Source: Noviherbaspirillum massiliense JC206 (GTDB taxonomy: Bacteria > Pseudomonadota > Gammaproteobacteria > Burkholderiales > Burkholderiaceae_D). From it: DNA of 64,000 nucleotides. Both the position numbers and the translations under genes were made by a program. Below are positions 48,656 through 58,277 of this stretch, in pieces. The notes under the pieces are model-generated. The model searched no databases. It worked only from the letters and a program-made list of their open reading frames with translations, and was not told where the DNA came from. Where the stretch lies: contig NZ_HE978634.1 in NCBI RefSeq assembly GCF_000312045.1, positions 89,466 to 153,465 on the forward strand, read 5' to 3'. The stretch's first letter is position 1. Each line of letters begins with the position of its first letter.

Positions 48656-48788
48656 CGGAAAAGCGGCTGCCGATGCAGCGGCCTTTATGCACAGCCGCGC
48701 GAACGCTTCTGCGCCTCGTCATCGCGACTTCGGCTGCCGGCGGAGACAATATGCGAGATTGGCAGTGTCGCCACAAAGAGGTGTTTTG

Positions 48789-50375
48789 ATGCAATATGAC
48801 CGCAGGTCTTTCCTGGCTCATGCGGCCCGACTCGCATCGCTTGCCGCGTTCGCAGCGGCCGCCCCGGTAAAGACGATTGCGCGCAGCACGTCCTATCCAT
48901 TCAGCCTGGGCGTGGCGTCCGGCTCGCCCCGTTCAACGAGCGTCGTGCTCTGGACCCGCATCCTGCCGGACCCGTTGGATGCGCAATCGATCGCCCCCGA
49001 ACCTGTGGGCGTACGCTGGGAAATCGCCGAGGATGATCGCTTCAAGCGTATTGCCGCGCAGGGAACGGCCACTGCGCTTGCCGAACTCGCGCACAGCGTG
49101 CACGTCGACGTGACCGGACTGCAGCCGGAGCGCTGGTACTGGTACCGCTTCATGCTGGGCGACGCGGTAAGCCCGGTGGGACGCACCCGCACTGCGCCAC
49201 GTGCCGACGCGATGCCCTCGTCCCTGCGCTTCGCCTTCGCATCTTGCCAGCACTGGGAGTTCGGCGAATACGTTGCGCACCGGCATATCGCCAATGCAGC
49301 ACCGGACCTGATCGCCTTCCTCGGCGACTACATCTACGAGTGGGGCCCGTATGAACTGTCCCATCCGATGTCCCCGCGCCGGCGCAGCCACGAAAGCTTC
49401 ACGCTGGCCGACTATCGTGCCCGCTATGCCCAGTACAAATCCGACCCGCAATTGCAGGCGGCGCACCTCGCCGCCCCCTGGATCGTGACCTGGGATGATC
49501 ATGAAGTGGCAAACGACTATGGCGCGGACCGGGACGAGCGCCTGGATCCGGATTTCATCGCACGCCGCGCCGCGGCTTATCAAGCCTTCTACGAGCACAT
49601 GCCGGTACGCCTGCCGGGCTTGCCGGATGGTCCGAATCGCTTTACCCATTTTCGCCTTTACGGCCGCTACGACTGGGGACGGCTCGCCCGATTCCATGTG
49701 CTCGATGATCGCCAGTACCGGTCTTACCAGGCCTGCCAGCCGCGTGGCTGTGGTGGCTCCAGCTCGGTGTCGTCAAGCTGTGCGGAAAGGATGGCAGCGT
49801 CGCGCACCCTGCTCGGCCAGGGACAGGAAGCCTGGCTGGACGGAGGCCTTGCCTCTTCCCGCGCGAAGTGGAATTTCATTGCGCAGCAAACCCTGATGGC
49901 GCAGTCCAGTCAGGTGCCGATCGCGCAACCAGGCGAAGGCCGCTTCTGGACCGATGCATGGGATGGCTATCCGGCGGCGCGCAGCCGCTTGTTCGACAGC
50001 ATGCTCCGCCATCGCCCCGCCAATCCGGTCGTGATTTCCGGCGACGTGCACTCCTTCTTCGCCTCCGATCTGAAACCGGATTTCGACCGGCCCGCGTCGC
50101 CGGACAATCCGGTGCTTGCCGCCGAATTCTGTGGCACTTCCGTCACCTCCAACTCGCGCCCGCAAGCGCGCACCGACCAGTACGTCGCGCAGAATCCGCA
50201 CATCCGCTATGGCCGCAGCGACCGTCGCGGCTTCGTGCTGATGGATGTGACGCCGTCGCGCAGCATCGCGCGCTTCCAGGCACTGGAAGACGTGTACCGG
50301 GCCGACTCCGGCATCGAAACCCTCGCAAGCTTCGTGGTCGAGGATGGACGTGCCGGCATTGTGCGTGCAAGCTGA
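48789..50375 (+). CDS. phoD: Tat-exported alkaline phosphatase D (PhoD) family protein
   Basis: PhoD enzymes hydrolyse phosphodiesters and monoesters in the periplasm with Fe/Ca ions. The 528-residue protein has a twin-arginine signal (DRRSFLAHAARLASLAAFAAAA), the Fn3-like N domain, and metal-site motifs FASCQHWEFG, IAFLGDYIYEW, TWDDHEVANDYG near residue 234 and VVISGDVHSFFASDL near 420. The start at MQYDRR sets the Tat motif at the N-terminus; the frame upstream is open but unlikely. The preceding gene ends 133 bases before. Confidence 0.93.
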   Translation: MQYDRRSFLAHAARLASLAAFAAAAPVKTIARSTSYPFSLGVASGSPRSTSVVLWTRILPDPLDAQSIAPEPVGVRWEIAEDDRFKRIAAQGTATALAELAHSVHVDVTGLQPERWYWYRFMLGDAVSPVGRTRTAPRADAMPSSLRFAFASCQHWEFGEYVAHRHIANAAPDLIAFLGDYIYEWGPYELSHPMSPRRRSHESFTLADYRARYAQYKSDPQLQAAHLAAPWIVTWDDHEVANDYGADRDERLDPDFIARRAAAYQAFYEHMPVRLPGLPDGPNRFTHFRLYGRYDWGRLARFHVLDDRQYRSYQACQPRGCGGSSSVSSSCAERMAASRTLLGQGQEAWLDGGLASSRAKWNFIAQQTLMAQSSQVPIAQPGEGRFWTDAWDGYPAARSRLFDSMLRHRPANPVVISGDVHSFFASDLKPDFDRPASPDNPVLAAEFCGTSVTSNSRPQARTDQYVAQNPHIRYGRSDRRGFVLMDVTPSRSIARFQALEDVYRADSGIETLASFVVEDGRAGIVRAS

Positions 50376-50412
50376 ACTCCTTGCGAAGCCCGCTCGTCCC
50401 CTTGCGACGGGC

Positions 50413-50441
50413 AAAAAAAACCGCCTGACTGGCAGGCGGTT
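50413..50441 (-). terminator. Terminator of fadD
   Basis: AACCGCCTG (50441-50433) pairs with CAGGCGGTT (50427-50419) on the minus strand, followed by eight T. It ends the leftward fadD transcript. Confidence 0.9.
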
Positions 50442-50464
50442 GAGGAAGAACCCTTCAGCGAATC

Positions 50465-52159
50465 TCAGGCTGTTGCCGAAGCCGACTTTTTCTCGTCGCG
50501 CAATTCGCGGCGCAGGATCTTGCCCACGTTCGTCTTCGGCAGATCGTTGCGGAACTCGACGTATTTCGGCCGCTTGTAGCCGGTCAGGCGGTCCCGGCAG
50601 AAGTCGATGACTTGCTGTGCCGTCAGGTTCGGGTCCTTGCGTACCACGTAGACCTTCACCGCTTCACCGGAATTGCTGTCCGTCACACCGACACATGCGC
50701 ATTCCAGCACGCCGGGGTGAGACGCTACCACGTCTTCCACTTCGTTCGGATAGACGTTGAAGCCCGACACCAGGATCATGTCCTTCTTGCGGTCGACGAT
50801 CTTCACATAGCCGCGCTCATCCATGACGCCAACGTCACCCGACTTGAAGAAGCCATCCGGAGTCATCACTTTCGCCGTCTCTTCCGGACGGTTCCAGTAG
50901 CCGGCCATTACCTGGGGACCGCGGATGGCGATCTCTCCCGGCTGTCCCAGCGGCACCGGATTGCCATTGTCGTCCAGGATCGCAATCTCGGTCGAAGGAA
51001 TCGGCAACCCGATCGTGCCGGAGAATTCGGTCGCGTCGCCCGGGTTGCAGGTAGCCACCGGAGAAGTCTCGGACAAGCCATAGCCTTCGATGATCGGGCA
51101 GCCGGTAACCTTGAGCCACTTGTCGTTGACGGCTTTCTGCACCGCCATGCCGCCGCCGTTGCAGGTCCTGAGCTTGGAAAAGTCCAGCTTGGCAAATTCA
51201 GGGTTGTTCACCAGACCGTTGTACAGCGTGTTCACAGCCGGGAACATCGTCACCTGATGCTTCGACAGCTCCTTGATGAGACCCGGGATGTCGCGCGGGT
51301 TGGGAATCAGGAGGTTCATCGCGCCCAGGCGGGTGCCGAGCAGGCAGCATGCGGTCAGCGAGAAGATGTGATACAGGGGCAAGGCGCAGACGATCGTGAT
51401 GTCCTCGACCTTCGGCTCCTTGTTCAGGGACGGCTGCGCCCATGCCTCGTTCTGCAGCACGTTCGCGATGACGTTGCGATGCTTCAGCACGGCCCCCTTG
51501 GATACGCCGGTGGTACCGCCGGTGTACTGCAGGAAGGCGACATCTTCCTGGGTGCACTGGTCCGGCTTGAGCGTCATGCTGGCGCCTTCCGCCAATGCCT
51601 TCTTGAAGGGCACGGCTTTCGGCAATGAAAATGCCGGCACCATTTTCTTCACTTTGCGCACCACGAAGTTGACGATCATGCCTTTCACGCCGCCGAGCAT
51701 TTCACCCATGCTGGCAACCACCACATGCTTGACCTTGGTCTTGCCGATGACTTGTTCCAGAGTGGTGGCGAAATTCTCGAGGATGATGATGGCTTCGGCG
51801 CCAGAGTCGTTGAGCTGGTGCTCCAGTTCGCGCGGGGTGTACAGCGGGTTGACGTTGACCACGGTATAACCGGCACGCAGGACGCCGGCGATGGCAACCG
51901 GATACTGCAGCACGTTGGGCATCATGATTGCCACGCGGGCGCCTTTTTGCAAGCCCTTGCTCTGCAGCCACGCACCCAGTTTCCTGGACAGATCGTCGAC
52001 CTCTCCATAGGTCAGATACTTGTCCATGCACACATAGGCATTGCGTGTGGCGTATTTCTTGAAAGCGTCTTCCAGCAGATGCACCAGTGACCGGTACTGG
52101 GTGTAATCGATCTCTGCCGGCACGCCTTTCGGATAAGACTTCAGCCAAATTTTTTCCAT
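50465..52159 (-). CDS. fadD: Long-chain fatty acid--CoA ligase
   Basis: FadD activates fatty acids to acyl-CoA for beta-oxidation. The 564-residue AMP-forming ligase has the P-loop LQYTGGTTGVSKGAVL, IEGYGLSETSPVATCN, ATP-ribose motif FFKSGDVGVMDERGYVKIVDRKKDMILVSGFNVYP and the C-terminal catalytic Lys in GKILRREL. Start MEKIWLKSYPKG with GAGGCGGGC upstream. The gene is monocistronic with its own terminator. Confidence 0.95.
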   Translation of the reverse strand: MEKIWLKSYPKGVPAEIDYTQYRSLVHLLEDAFKKYATRNAYVCMDKYLTYGEVDDLSRKLGAWLQSKGLQKGARVAIMMPNVLQYPVAIAGVLRAGYTVVNVNPLYTPRELEHQLNDSGAEAIIILENFATTLEQVIGKTKVKHVVVASMGEMLGGVKGMIVNFVVRKVKKMVPAFSLPKAVPFKKALAEGASMTLKPDQCTQEDVAFLQYTGGTTGVSKGAVLKHRNVIANVLQNEAWAQPSLNKEPKVEDITIVCALPLYHIFSLTACCLLGTRLGAMNLLIPNPRDIPGLIKELSKHQVTMFPAVNTLYNGLVNNPEFAKLDFSKLRTCNGGGMAVQKAVNDKWLKVTGCPIIEGYGLSETSPVATCNPGDATEFSGTIGLPIPSTEIAILDDNGNPVPLGQPGEIAIRGPQVMAGYWNRPEETAKVMTPDGFFKSGDVGVMDERGYVKIVDRKKDMILVSGFNVYPNEVEDVVASHPGVLECACVGVTDSNSGEAVKVYVVRKDPNLTAQQVIDFCRDRLTGYKRPKYVEFRNDLPKTNVGKILRRELRDEKKSASATA

Positions 52160-52535
52160 TGCCCGCCTCAATTCCCTAGTTAGTTTTAAATAGACGAATG
52201 GTGACTACCCACAAAAAGAACGAGCAGTCTTTTTTTTAGGCTAGATCGTATCGGGCAGTGCGCCTGCACGCAAGTATTTTGAGCAATGTCGAGGAAATTG
52301 TGCTGTTTAACCGAATATTCTTGTCGGTTTGCCGCAGTTGAAGACCAGAAGCCTTACACCTGCAGCAGGCGATGAAAATGCATGCGGGCTTTTGCGGCAA
52401 CGCAGCATGAAGGCATGTCGAGCGCTCGCCACTGCTGGGTCAACAAGGGACTGGAAAGAATCGGGAAGGAGTGGCAGCGAACATGAGCAGCCGGTGGCAT
52501 CCTCGACGTGGGCTGCCGCCGGCAATGCAGTGAAA
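52160..52535. other. Intergenic region before fadD
   Basis: It must hold the fadD promoter. A TTTAAA-rich stretch at about 52184-52195 could be the -10, but I could not settle a -35. Two short hairpins (at 52526-52549 and 52552-52571, the latter inside the aminopeptidase end) have no U-tract. No gene is supported. Confidence 0.35.
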
Positions 52536-53621
52536 TCAATGCACTGCAGAAGCCACCGAATTGTCGGTGGCTTGCAGCGGCACGTGTCCAAGTTCGGCCA
52601 GCTGCTGGCGGCGCACGGACTTGTCGAGCTTGGCCATCTTGCGGGCGGTATCGTAAAACTCGTCCAGGTTCTTGCTTTGAGCAAGCAGCGCACGAAAACC
52701 CGGCACGAAATCATGATAGGTGGCGATGATCGACAGGTGTGCATTCGAAAGCGGCTCCGCAAACCAGCGGTCATAGCCGCCGTAGCCGCCCCATGAGACT
52801 TTCAGCGTCTGATAGTCATCCTTCATCGCCTGGAACAGTTCGGCCTTTTTCCCGCGCTTTTCATCATCGCTGGCGTCGCTCTTGTAGTTGTCATCCAAGG
52901 CCTTGCGGTATTTCATCAGCAGCGCCAGGAAATCGCGTTTGCGCTTGCTGTAATCGTCATACGCCTTGCGCATCTTGTCATCGCCATACTTGTCGAGCCA
53001 GCGGGCGACGCCGACCTCTTCCACCGCCACGGCAAACGCCTCGTTGAATTTCGAATCGCCTGCGGCATACACCACCTGGTGCGCCAGTTCATGAAACACC
53101 AGGCGCGCCAGTTCGGCATCCGGATACTGGATGAAGGTAGACAGCACTGGGTCCTTGAACCAGCCCAGGGTCGAATAAGCAGGAACGCCGGAGACATCGA
53201 CATCGTAATGTTCCTTGCGCAATTCGGCGGCATAGGCTTGCGCCTCCTCCTTGCTGTAGTAGCCGCGGTAATTCACGCAGCCCGCAACCGGGAAGCACCA
53301 CTGCTTCGGCTTCAGCGAGAGCTCCGGCGTGGCTACCACATTCCACAGCACGTACGGCCGCTTCAGGTCGGCGTAGGTGGTGTAGCTGGCGTTGTCCGGC
53401 AAGCCGAGTTCGCGCGCGGCAAACGCGCGGATCTCTTTCACCTTGGTGAGCTTGGTCTTGAGCTTGTCGGCAGTGTCCGGACTGGACAGCCAGTCGTCGA
53501 TCGGCTTGGCTTCCGACAGCAGGCTGATTTGCCCATGGGCCGCCTGCACGAAATAACCGATTTGAGAACAACCCGCGGACAATGCCGCCACTCCACACAC
53601 CCACCATGCCCGCAACTTCAT
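52536..53621 (-). CDS. Predicted aminopeptidase lipoprotein (COG4324)
   Basis: This 361-residue lipoprotein has the lipobox LSAGC at Cys18. The zinc-peptidase signature VFHELAHQVVYAAGDSKFNEAFAVAVEEVG has HExxH plus a downstream Glu, as in M90-like COG4324 proteins. Other parts (FPVAGCVNYRGYYSKEEA, STFIQYPDAEL) match this family. The cell location is the inner face of the outer membrane or the inner membrane. Start at MKLRAWWVCG: AAGGAAG is eight bases upstream; an in-frame ATG six bases earlier is only two bases from it. Confidence 0.85.
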   Translation of the reverse strand: MKLRAWWVCGVAALSAGCSQIGYFVQAAHGQISLLSEAKPIDDWLSSPDTADKLKTKLTKVKEIRAFAARELGLPDNASYTTYADLKRPYVLWNVVATPELSLKPKQWCFPVAGCVNYRGYYSKEEAQAYAAELRKEHYDVDVSGVPAYSTLGWFKDPVLSTFIQYPDAELARLVFHELAHQVVYAAGDSKFNEAFAVAVEEVGVARWLDKYGDDKMRKAYDDYSKRKRDFLALLMKYRKALDDNYKSDASDDEKRGKKAELFQAMKDDYQTLKVSWGGYGGYDRWFAEPLSNAHLSIIATYHDFVPGFRALLAQSKNLDEFYDTARKMAKLDKSVRRQQLAELGHVPLQATDNSVASAVH

Positions 53622-53717
53622 TGCCATTTCTTCCTTACATATTTCGTTATGAGCGTTGCGCACAATTCACACAACTCAACTGCGGCCGCATATTCATCGG
53701 CATTCCGCCAAGCGCTC

Positions 53718-55796
53718 TTATGCTTTTTCCACCTGCACCAGCACATCGTAAAAGGTCGGCCCCCTGCCCATGTCGGTCAGGCGCTGGCTGGTAACTTCAT
53801 TCGCATTCTTTCCATCGGATGCCAGCTTCTTCCACCAAATGGACAGGCCGACAACTAGACCCGGCCGCGCCTTGTCGGTCACCCGCGCCTTCATGACGAA
53901 GGAGCCGCGTTCGTTATGAATCCGCACACGGTCGCCGTCATGGATGCCACGCACGGCCGCATCGGCAGGATGGATATCGAGATGCGGCTCGCCTTCCGTA
54001 TCGCGCAGGCTCTTCACATTGACGAAGGTGCTGTTGAGAAAGTTCCGTGCCGGTGGGGAAATCATCGCGAGCGGATAAGGTTTTCCCAACTCCGGACTGC
54101 TCGCCACCGATTCATGCGGCGGGATATAGCTTGGCAAGGGGTCGAAGCCATCCGCCTTCATGCGTTCGCTGTAGAACTCGCACTTGCCAGACGGTGTGGG
54201 AAAGCCGCCGTCGGCAAACGGCGCTTCCGGCATATTGAGTTTTTGCCAGCCTTTCTGCTTCAGCGCGTCCCAGTCGAAGTGGATGGCGCGGACATTGCGG
54301 CTGTCGAATGCCTGGGCCGCGATGGCATCGTCGCTCTCGGCAAAGCAGGGCTCATCGAAGCCCATGCGGGCGGCCAGCAAGCGGAAGATTTCGGTATTCG
54401 GCCTGGCTTCGCCAAGCGGCGCAATCGCTGCATTATTGGCCATCATGTAATGATGGCCATACGCCGCATGCACATCCACATGCTCAAGTTGCGTCGTGGC
54501 GGGCAGCAGGATATCCGCAAAGTCGGCGGTGTCGGTTTGAAAATGCTCGAGCACGACGGTGAACAAATCCTCGCGCGCAAAACCCTGTGCAACCTTCGGT
54601 GATTCAGGCGCGACCGCCAGCGGATTGGCGTTGTAGACAACGAGGGCTTCGATCTTCGGGCCGAATTCCGGCGATGCCTCGCGCAGCAGGTCATTGCCTA
54701 TCGTGCTCATGTTGATGGTGCGCGGCGCACGGCCAGCTGGCATCAGATCCGGCCGCTGCAATGCCTGACTGTTTTTCGGAAAGCTGTCGGAAACGGAAAG
54801 CTGCACGCCGCCGGCGGCATGACGCCATGCGCCGACAAGCGCCGGCAGGCAGGCGATGTTGCGCACCGCCATGCCGCCGCCATGCACGCGCTGCAAGCCA
54901 TAGTTGAGACGGATGACAGCGCCCTCGCCGCGTCTGGCGGTTGCGCCATATTCGCGTGCCAGTTGCTCGATCTCCTGCGTCGTGATGCCGCAAACCTGCG
55001 CCACCCGCTCCGGTGGCCATTCCTGCACTCTTTCCTTCAAGGCTTCGAAGCCGAGCGTATGGCGGGCGATGTAGTCATAGTCGATCAAGTCTTCCCTGAT
55101 CAGCACATGCATCATCCCCAATGCAAGCGCGGCGTCCGTGCCCGGCATCAGGGCAATGTGCTGGTGGCATTTATCGGCCGTTAGCGAGCGGTAGGGATCG
55201 ATCGCGATCAGCTTCGCCCCGCGCCGCTTGGCTTCCTGCACGCGCATCCACAAATGCAGGTTGGAAGCGATCGGATTGCCGCCCCAGATCAGGATCAGCC
55301 TGGCATTCTGGAATTGCTCGATGTCGGTACCGATGCGCGCGCCGATGGTGTACTTGTAACCCGCGCCACCGGCGGAAGCGCAGATGGTCCTGTCCAGCAA
55401 AGAAGCGCCGAGACGATGGAAGAAGCGCGCGGCCATCGACTCGCCTTGCACCAGGCCCATGGTGCCGGCGTAGCTGTAGGGAAGGATGGCGCGCGGATCG
55501 CGAACGGCAATTGCCTTCAGCCGCGCAGCAATGGTATCGAGCGCTTCATCCCAGCTGATGCGGACAAATTTCCCCTCTCCCTTTTTGCCGATCCGCTTCA
55601 TCGGATGCAGCAGGCGATCGGGATGATAGGTGCGTTCGGTGTAACGAGCGACTTTCGTGCACAGCGCGCCTGCTGTCGTGGGATGGTCGGGATCACCGTG
55701 CACTTGGGTGGCGACACCATCCTTGACGGTCACGAGAAGAGCGCAGGTGTCAGGGCAATCATGCGGGCAGGCCGCGCGGACAATGGTCGTGTTCAT
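53718..55796 (-). CDS. Molybdopterin-dependent oxidoreductase (orphan catalytic subunit)
   Basis: A 692-residue Mo/W-bisMGD enzyme. ACPHDCPDTC with downstream GALCTK gives the four cysteines for an Fe4S4 cluster at the N-terminus; ILIWGGNPIASN, RGAKLIAIDPYRS, NPLAVAPES and the C-terminal molydop_binding domain (FVNVKSLRDTEGEPHLDIHPADA) are present. No electron-transfer or membrane subunit lies nearby. The substrate cannot be told; NarB- or thiosulfate-reductase-like relatives are possible. The ATG (55796) follows GGAAGGA by three bases. The frame upstream is open to 55940. Confidence 0.87.
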   Translation of the reverse strand: MNTTIVRAACPHDCPDTCALLVTVKDGVATQVHGDPDHPTTAGALCTKVARYTERTYHPDRLLHPMKRIGKKGEGKFVRISWDEALDTIAARLKAIAVRDPRAILPYSYAGTMGLVQGESMAARFFHRLGASLLDRTICASAGGAGYKYTIGARIGTDIEQFQNARLILIWGGNPIASNLHLWMRVQEAKRRGAKLIAIDPYRSLTADKCHQHIALMPGTDAALALGMMHVLIREDLIDYDYIARHTLGFEALKERVQEWPPERVAQVCGITTQEIEQLAREYGATARRGEGAVIRLNYGLQRVHGGGMAVRNIACLPALVGAWRHAAGGVQLSVSDSFPKNSQALQRPDLMPAGRAPRTINMSTIGNDLLREASPEFGPKIEALVVYNANPLAVAPESPKVAQGFAREDLFTVVLEHFQTDTADFADILLPATTQLEHVDVHAAYGHHYMMANNAAIAPLGEARPNTEIFRLLAARMGFDEPCFAESDDAIAAQAFDSRNVRAIHFDWDALKQKGWQKLNMPEAPFADGGFPTPSGKCEFYSERMKADGFDPLPSYIPPHESVASSPELGKPYPLAMISPPARNFLNSTFVNVKSLRDTEGEPHLDIHPADAAVRGIHDGDRVRIHNERGSFVMKARVTDKARPGLVVGLSIWWKKLASDGKNANEVTSQRLTDMGRGPTFYDVLVQVEKA

Positions 55797-56156
55797 GGTT
55801 CCTTCCGGGTTCATCAGCATCCTAGCGCATGGCGGCACAAAAATGGAGAGCGGCGAGCAGGCAATCTGTTGCCAACACTGGCGGCGCGCCGGATGAAGGC
55901 TGTCCCTCCACGAAAATGACGGAAGGACATTCTCATGCATGGCCCGTCATTTCCTCCTTGCCGTGTGTCGATCGATGCCTGTTCAGCATTGATTTTAGTT
56001 AAACGCGGGCAGCACACGGACAGCGTAAGATATCCACTTGAAATGGGCCGGCGCATGGTCCGCGGATAGCCAATCATGGAAACCGCCATCCTGGCCAGGC
56101 ATCCGCAGCGAAACGGCGCGCGTTGGTCCGGCAATCCGGCAAATGTGGAGAAAGCA
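55797..56156. other. Divergent intergenic region before the oxidoreductase and M20 genes
   Basis: About 360 bases with the starts of two divergent genes. I see no strong promoter box; TAAGAT near 56026 is a possible -10 for the M20 gene. No gene or RNA is supported. Confidence 0.35.
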
Positions 56157-57350
56157 ATGAAGCTGATTGATCCGATCGTCGCGTTTCATGCGGAATTACA
56201 GGAAATCCGGCGCGATATCCATGCCCATCCCGAACTCTGCTTCGAGGAGCATCGCACTGCCGAGGTGGTCGCGCGCAAGCTGGAAGAATGGGGAATCCCG
56301 GTCGTGCGCGGCCTCGGGGGCACCGGGGTGCTGGGCATCATCAGGAATGGCCGCAGCGAGCGCACGATCGGCTTGCGCGCCGACATGGATGCGCTGCCGG
56401 TCCAGGAAATCAATACCTTCGCGCATAAATCGAAGCATTCCGGAAAGATGCATGCATGCGGCCATGATGGCCATACCGCCATGCTGCTCGGTGCGGCCCG
56501 TTATCTGGCCCAACATCGCAATTTCGACGGCACGGTCTATCTCATCTTCCAGCCGGCCGAGGAAGGCGGCGGCGGTGCAAAGCGGATGATGGACGAAGGC
56601 CTGTTCGAAAAATACCCGATGCAGGCGGTGTTCGGCATGCACAACTGGCCCGGCGCGCCGGTCGGCAGCTTCGGCGTGACAGCCGGACCGATGATGGCTT
56701 CATCCAATGAATTCGAACTCACGATCCGCGGCAAGGGCTCGCATGCTGCGCAGCCATACAAAGGCATCGATCCGATCATGACAGCAGTGCAGATTGCGCA
56801 AGGCTGGCAAACCATTGTCTCGCGCAACTGCAATCCCGTCGATGCGGCAGTGCTGTCCATCACGCAGATCCACGCCGGCAGCGCTACCAACATTATTCCG
56901 GATGAAGCCCGCATGATCGGAACGGTGCGCACCTTCAGCACCGAGGTGCTGGACCTGATCGAGCAGCGCATGCGGGATATTGCCAGCCATACCGCGGCCG
57001 CCTTCGATGCGCAGGTCGAATTCCAGTTCCATCGCAACTATCCGCCACTGATCAACCATCCCGAGCAAACCGCGTTTGCAGTCGAAGTCATGGCGTCGGT
57101 GGTCGGTGCGGAAAACGTCGATGCGCATGTCGAGCCAACCATGGGCGCGGAAGACTTCGCCTTCATGCTGCAGGAAAAGCCGGGCTGCTATGTGTTCATC
57201 GGCAACGGGGATGGTGCGCACCGGGATGGCGGCCATGGCGCCGGACCATGCAACCTGCACAACCCGAGCTACGATTTCAACGATGCGCTGCTGCCGATCG
57301 GCGCCACCTACTGGGTACGTCTGGCCGAGGCGTGGCTGCGGGTTTCCTGA
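56157..57350 (+). CDS. M20 family metallo-amidohydrolase (hippurate hydrolase / N-acyl-amino acid amidohydrolase)
   Basis: It removes acyl groups from N-acyl amino acids. The 397-residue protein has RRDIHAHPELCFEEH, LRADMDALPVQE, HACGHDGHTAMLLGAA near residue 99, FQPAEEGGGGAKRM with the catalytic Glu, and TMGAEDFAFM at the end. A ribosome site GGAGAAAG precedes the ATG. Its last 43 bases overlap the convergent DUF3047 gene. Confidence 0.92.
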   Translation: MKLIDPIVAFHAELQEIRRDIHAHPELCFEEHRTAEVVARKLEEWGIPVVRGLGGTGVLGIIRNGRSERTIGLRADMDALPVQEINTFAHKSKHSGKMHACGHDGHTAMLLGAARYLAQHRNFDGTVYLIFQPAEEGGGGAKRMMDEGLFEKYPMQAVFGMHNWPGAPVGSFGVTAGPMMASSNEFELTIRGKGSHAAQPYKGIDPIMTAVQIAQGWQTIVSRNCNPVDAAVLSITQIHAGSATNIIPDEARMIGTVRTFSTEVLDLIEQRMRDIASHTAAAFDAQVEFQFHRNYPPLINHPEQTAFAVEVMASVVGAENVDAHVEPTMGAEDFAFMLQEKPGCYVFIGNGDGAHRDGGHGAGPCNLHNPSYDFNDALLPIGATYWVRLAEAWLRVS

Positions 57351-58168
57351 TCTTCCAGACCGACAGGCAACGACGCGCCGGATCGCGTGGCCTGCTCCCT
57401 TTCGTCCGGCAGCAGGCGGATGTCGCCATACCAGGCTTCCGCCGTTTCACCGGTATTGTCAGTGTCGGTGAGCACGCCGACGCCGATCAATCGTCCCGGT
57501 TTTTCACCGAACGCCTTTTCGTAGTCCTCGACGATATTGCGCTTGAATTCGCGCCACTCCCCACTGCCATCGGGGCCGCTGGCGGCGACGAACATGCGCA
57601 CTCGGCTGCTGCGGCTGTTGCGGATCACGGTACCGACCGCTTCCCGGTTTTCCCAGATGTACATCAGGGTTGCATAGGGAAAGTCGTGGCCGGTGACGAG
57701 CTTTGCCGTCTCGAAAAACATCTGGTCAGCAAATGGCAGTTCTTCCTTGTCACCGTCGAAAGCCAGGACGATGCGCACCGGAGAGTCCTCGGCGGACTGC
57801 TGGGTATTGTCGGCGCTGGCAATCAGGCGCTTGATTTTCCAGCTCCAGTGCAGCCATGGCCGGCTGGCCGGGTCGATGTTGACTTCGTGGATCAGACCGG
57901 AGGATGCGGCGGCGGCGCGGGCATGCAGCACGACACGGTCCTGTTCGTCGACCAACCGGTAATCGGTCTTCTTCTTGGTGCGCAGCAGGACCAGCGGCTT
58001 CCAGCCTCTTGGCAAGCTCCCGGATGCGCCGGCGGAAAACGGCGCCAGCTGCACATTGCCGTCAGAGTCCGTCTGTGCCGGGTCCGAAGAGAGCCCGTCT
58101 GCGAGTTTCTGGTGCATGCATCCTGCCAGTGCAAGGCAGGCGCTCATCAGGACTGTCAATTTTTTCAT
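57308..58168 (-). CDS. DUF3047 family lipoprotein
   Basis: A 286-residue lipoprotein with lipobox LAGC at Cys17. The DUF3047 domain is visible (LHWSWKIKRLIAS, VRIVLAFDGDKE, LMYIWENREAVGTVIRNSRSSRVRMFVAASG, WREFKRNIVEDYEKAFGEKP). No activity is known; members form a beta-sandwich. The C-terminus lies inside the 3' end of the M20 gene. The SbmA-type ABC gene is upstream. Confidence 0.84.
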   Translation of the reverse strand: MKKLTVLMSACLALAGCMHQKLADGLSSDPAQTDSDGNVQLAPFSAGASGSLPRGWKPLVLLRTKKKTDYRLVDEQDRVVLHARAAAASSGLIHEVNIDPASRPWLHWSWKIKRLIASADNTQQSAEDSPVRIVLAFDGDKEELPFADQMFFETAKLVTGHDFPYATLMYIWENREAVGTVIRNSRSSRVRMFVAASGPDGSGEWREFKRNIVEDYEKAFGEKPGRLIGVGVLTDTDNTGETAEAWYGDIRLLPDEREQATRSGASLPVGLEDQETRSHASARRTQ

Positions 58169-58277
58169 TTAAGTTTCTTGTTATCGTGGAGCGGCGCCTT
58201 GGATGCACGCAGGTAGCAACTGCATGACGGAGGCCTTCAGCCGGCGCGGAAGTCGCCGCACCGGCATGCAGTCACTC

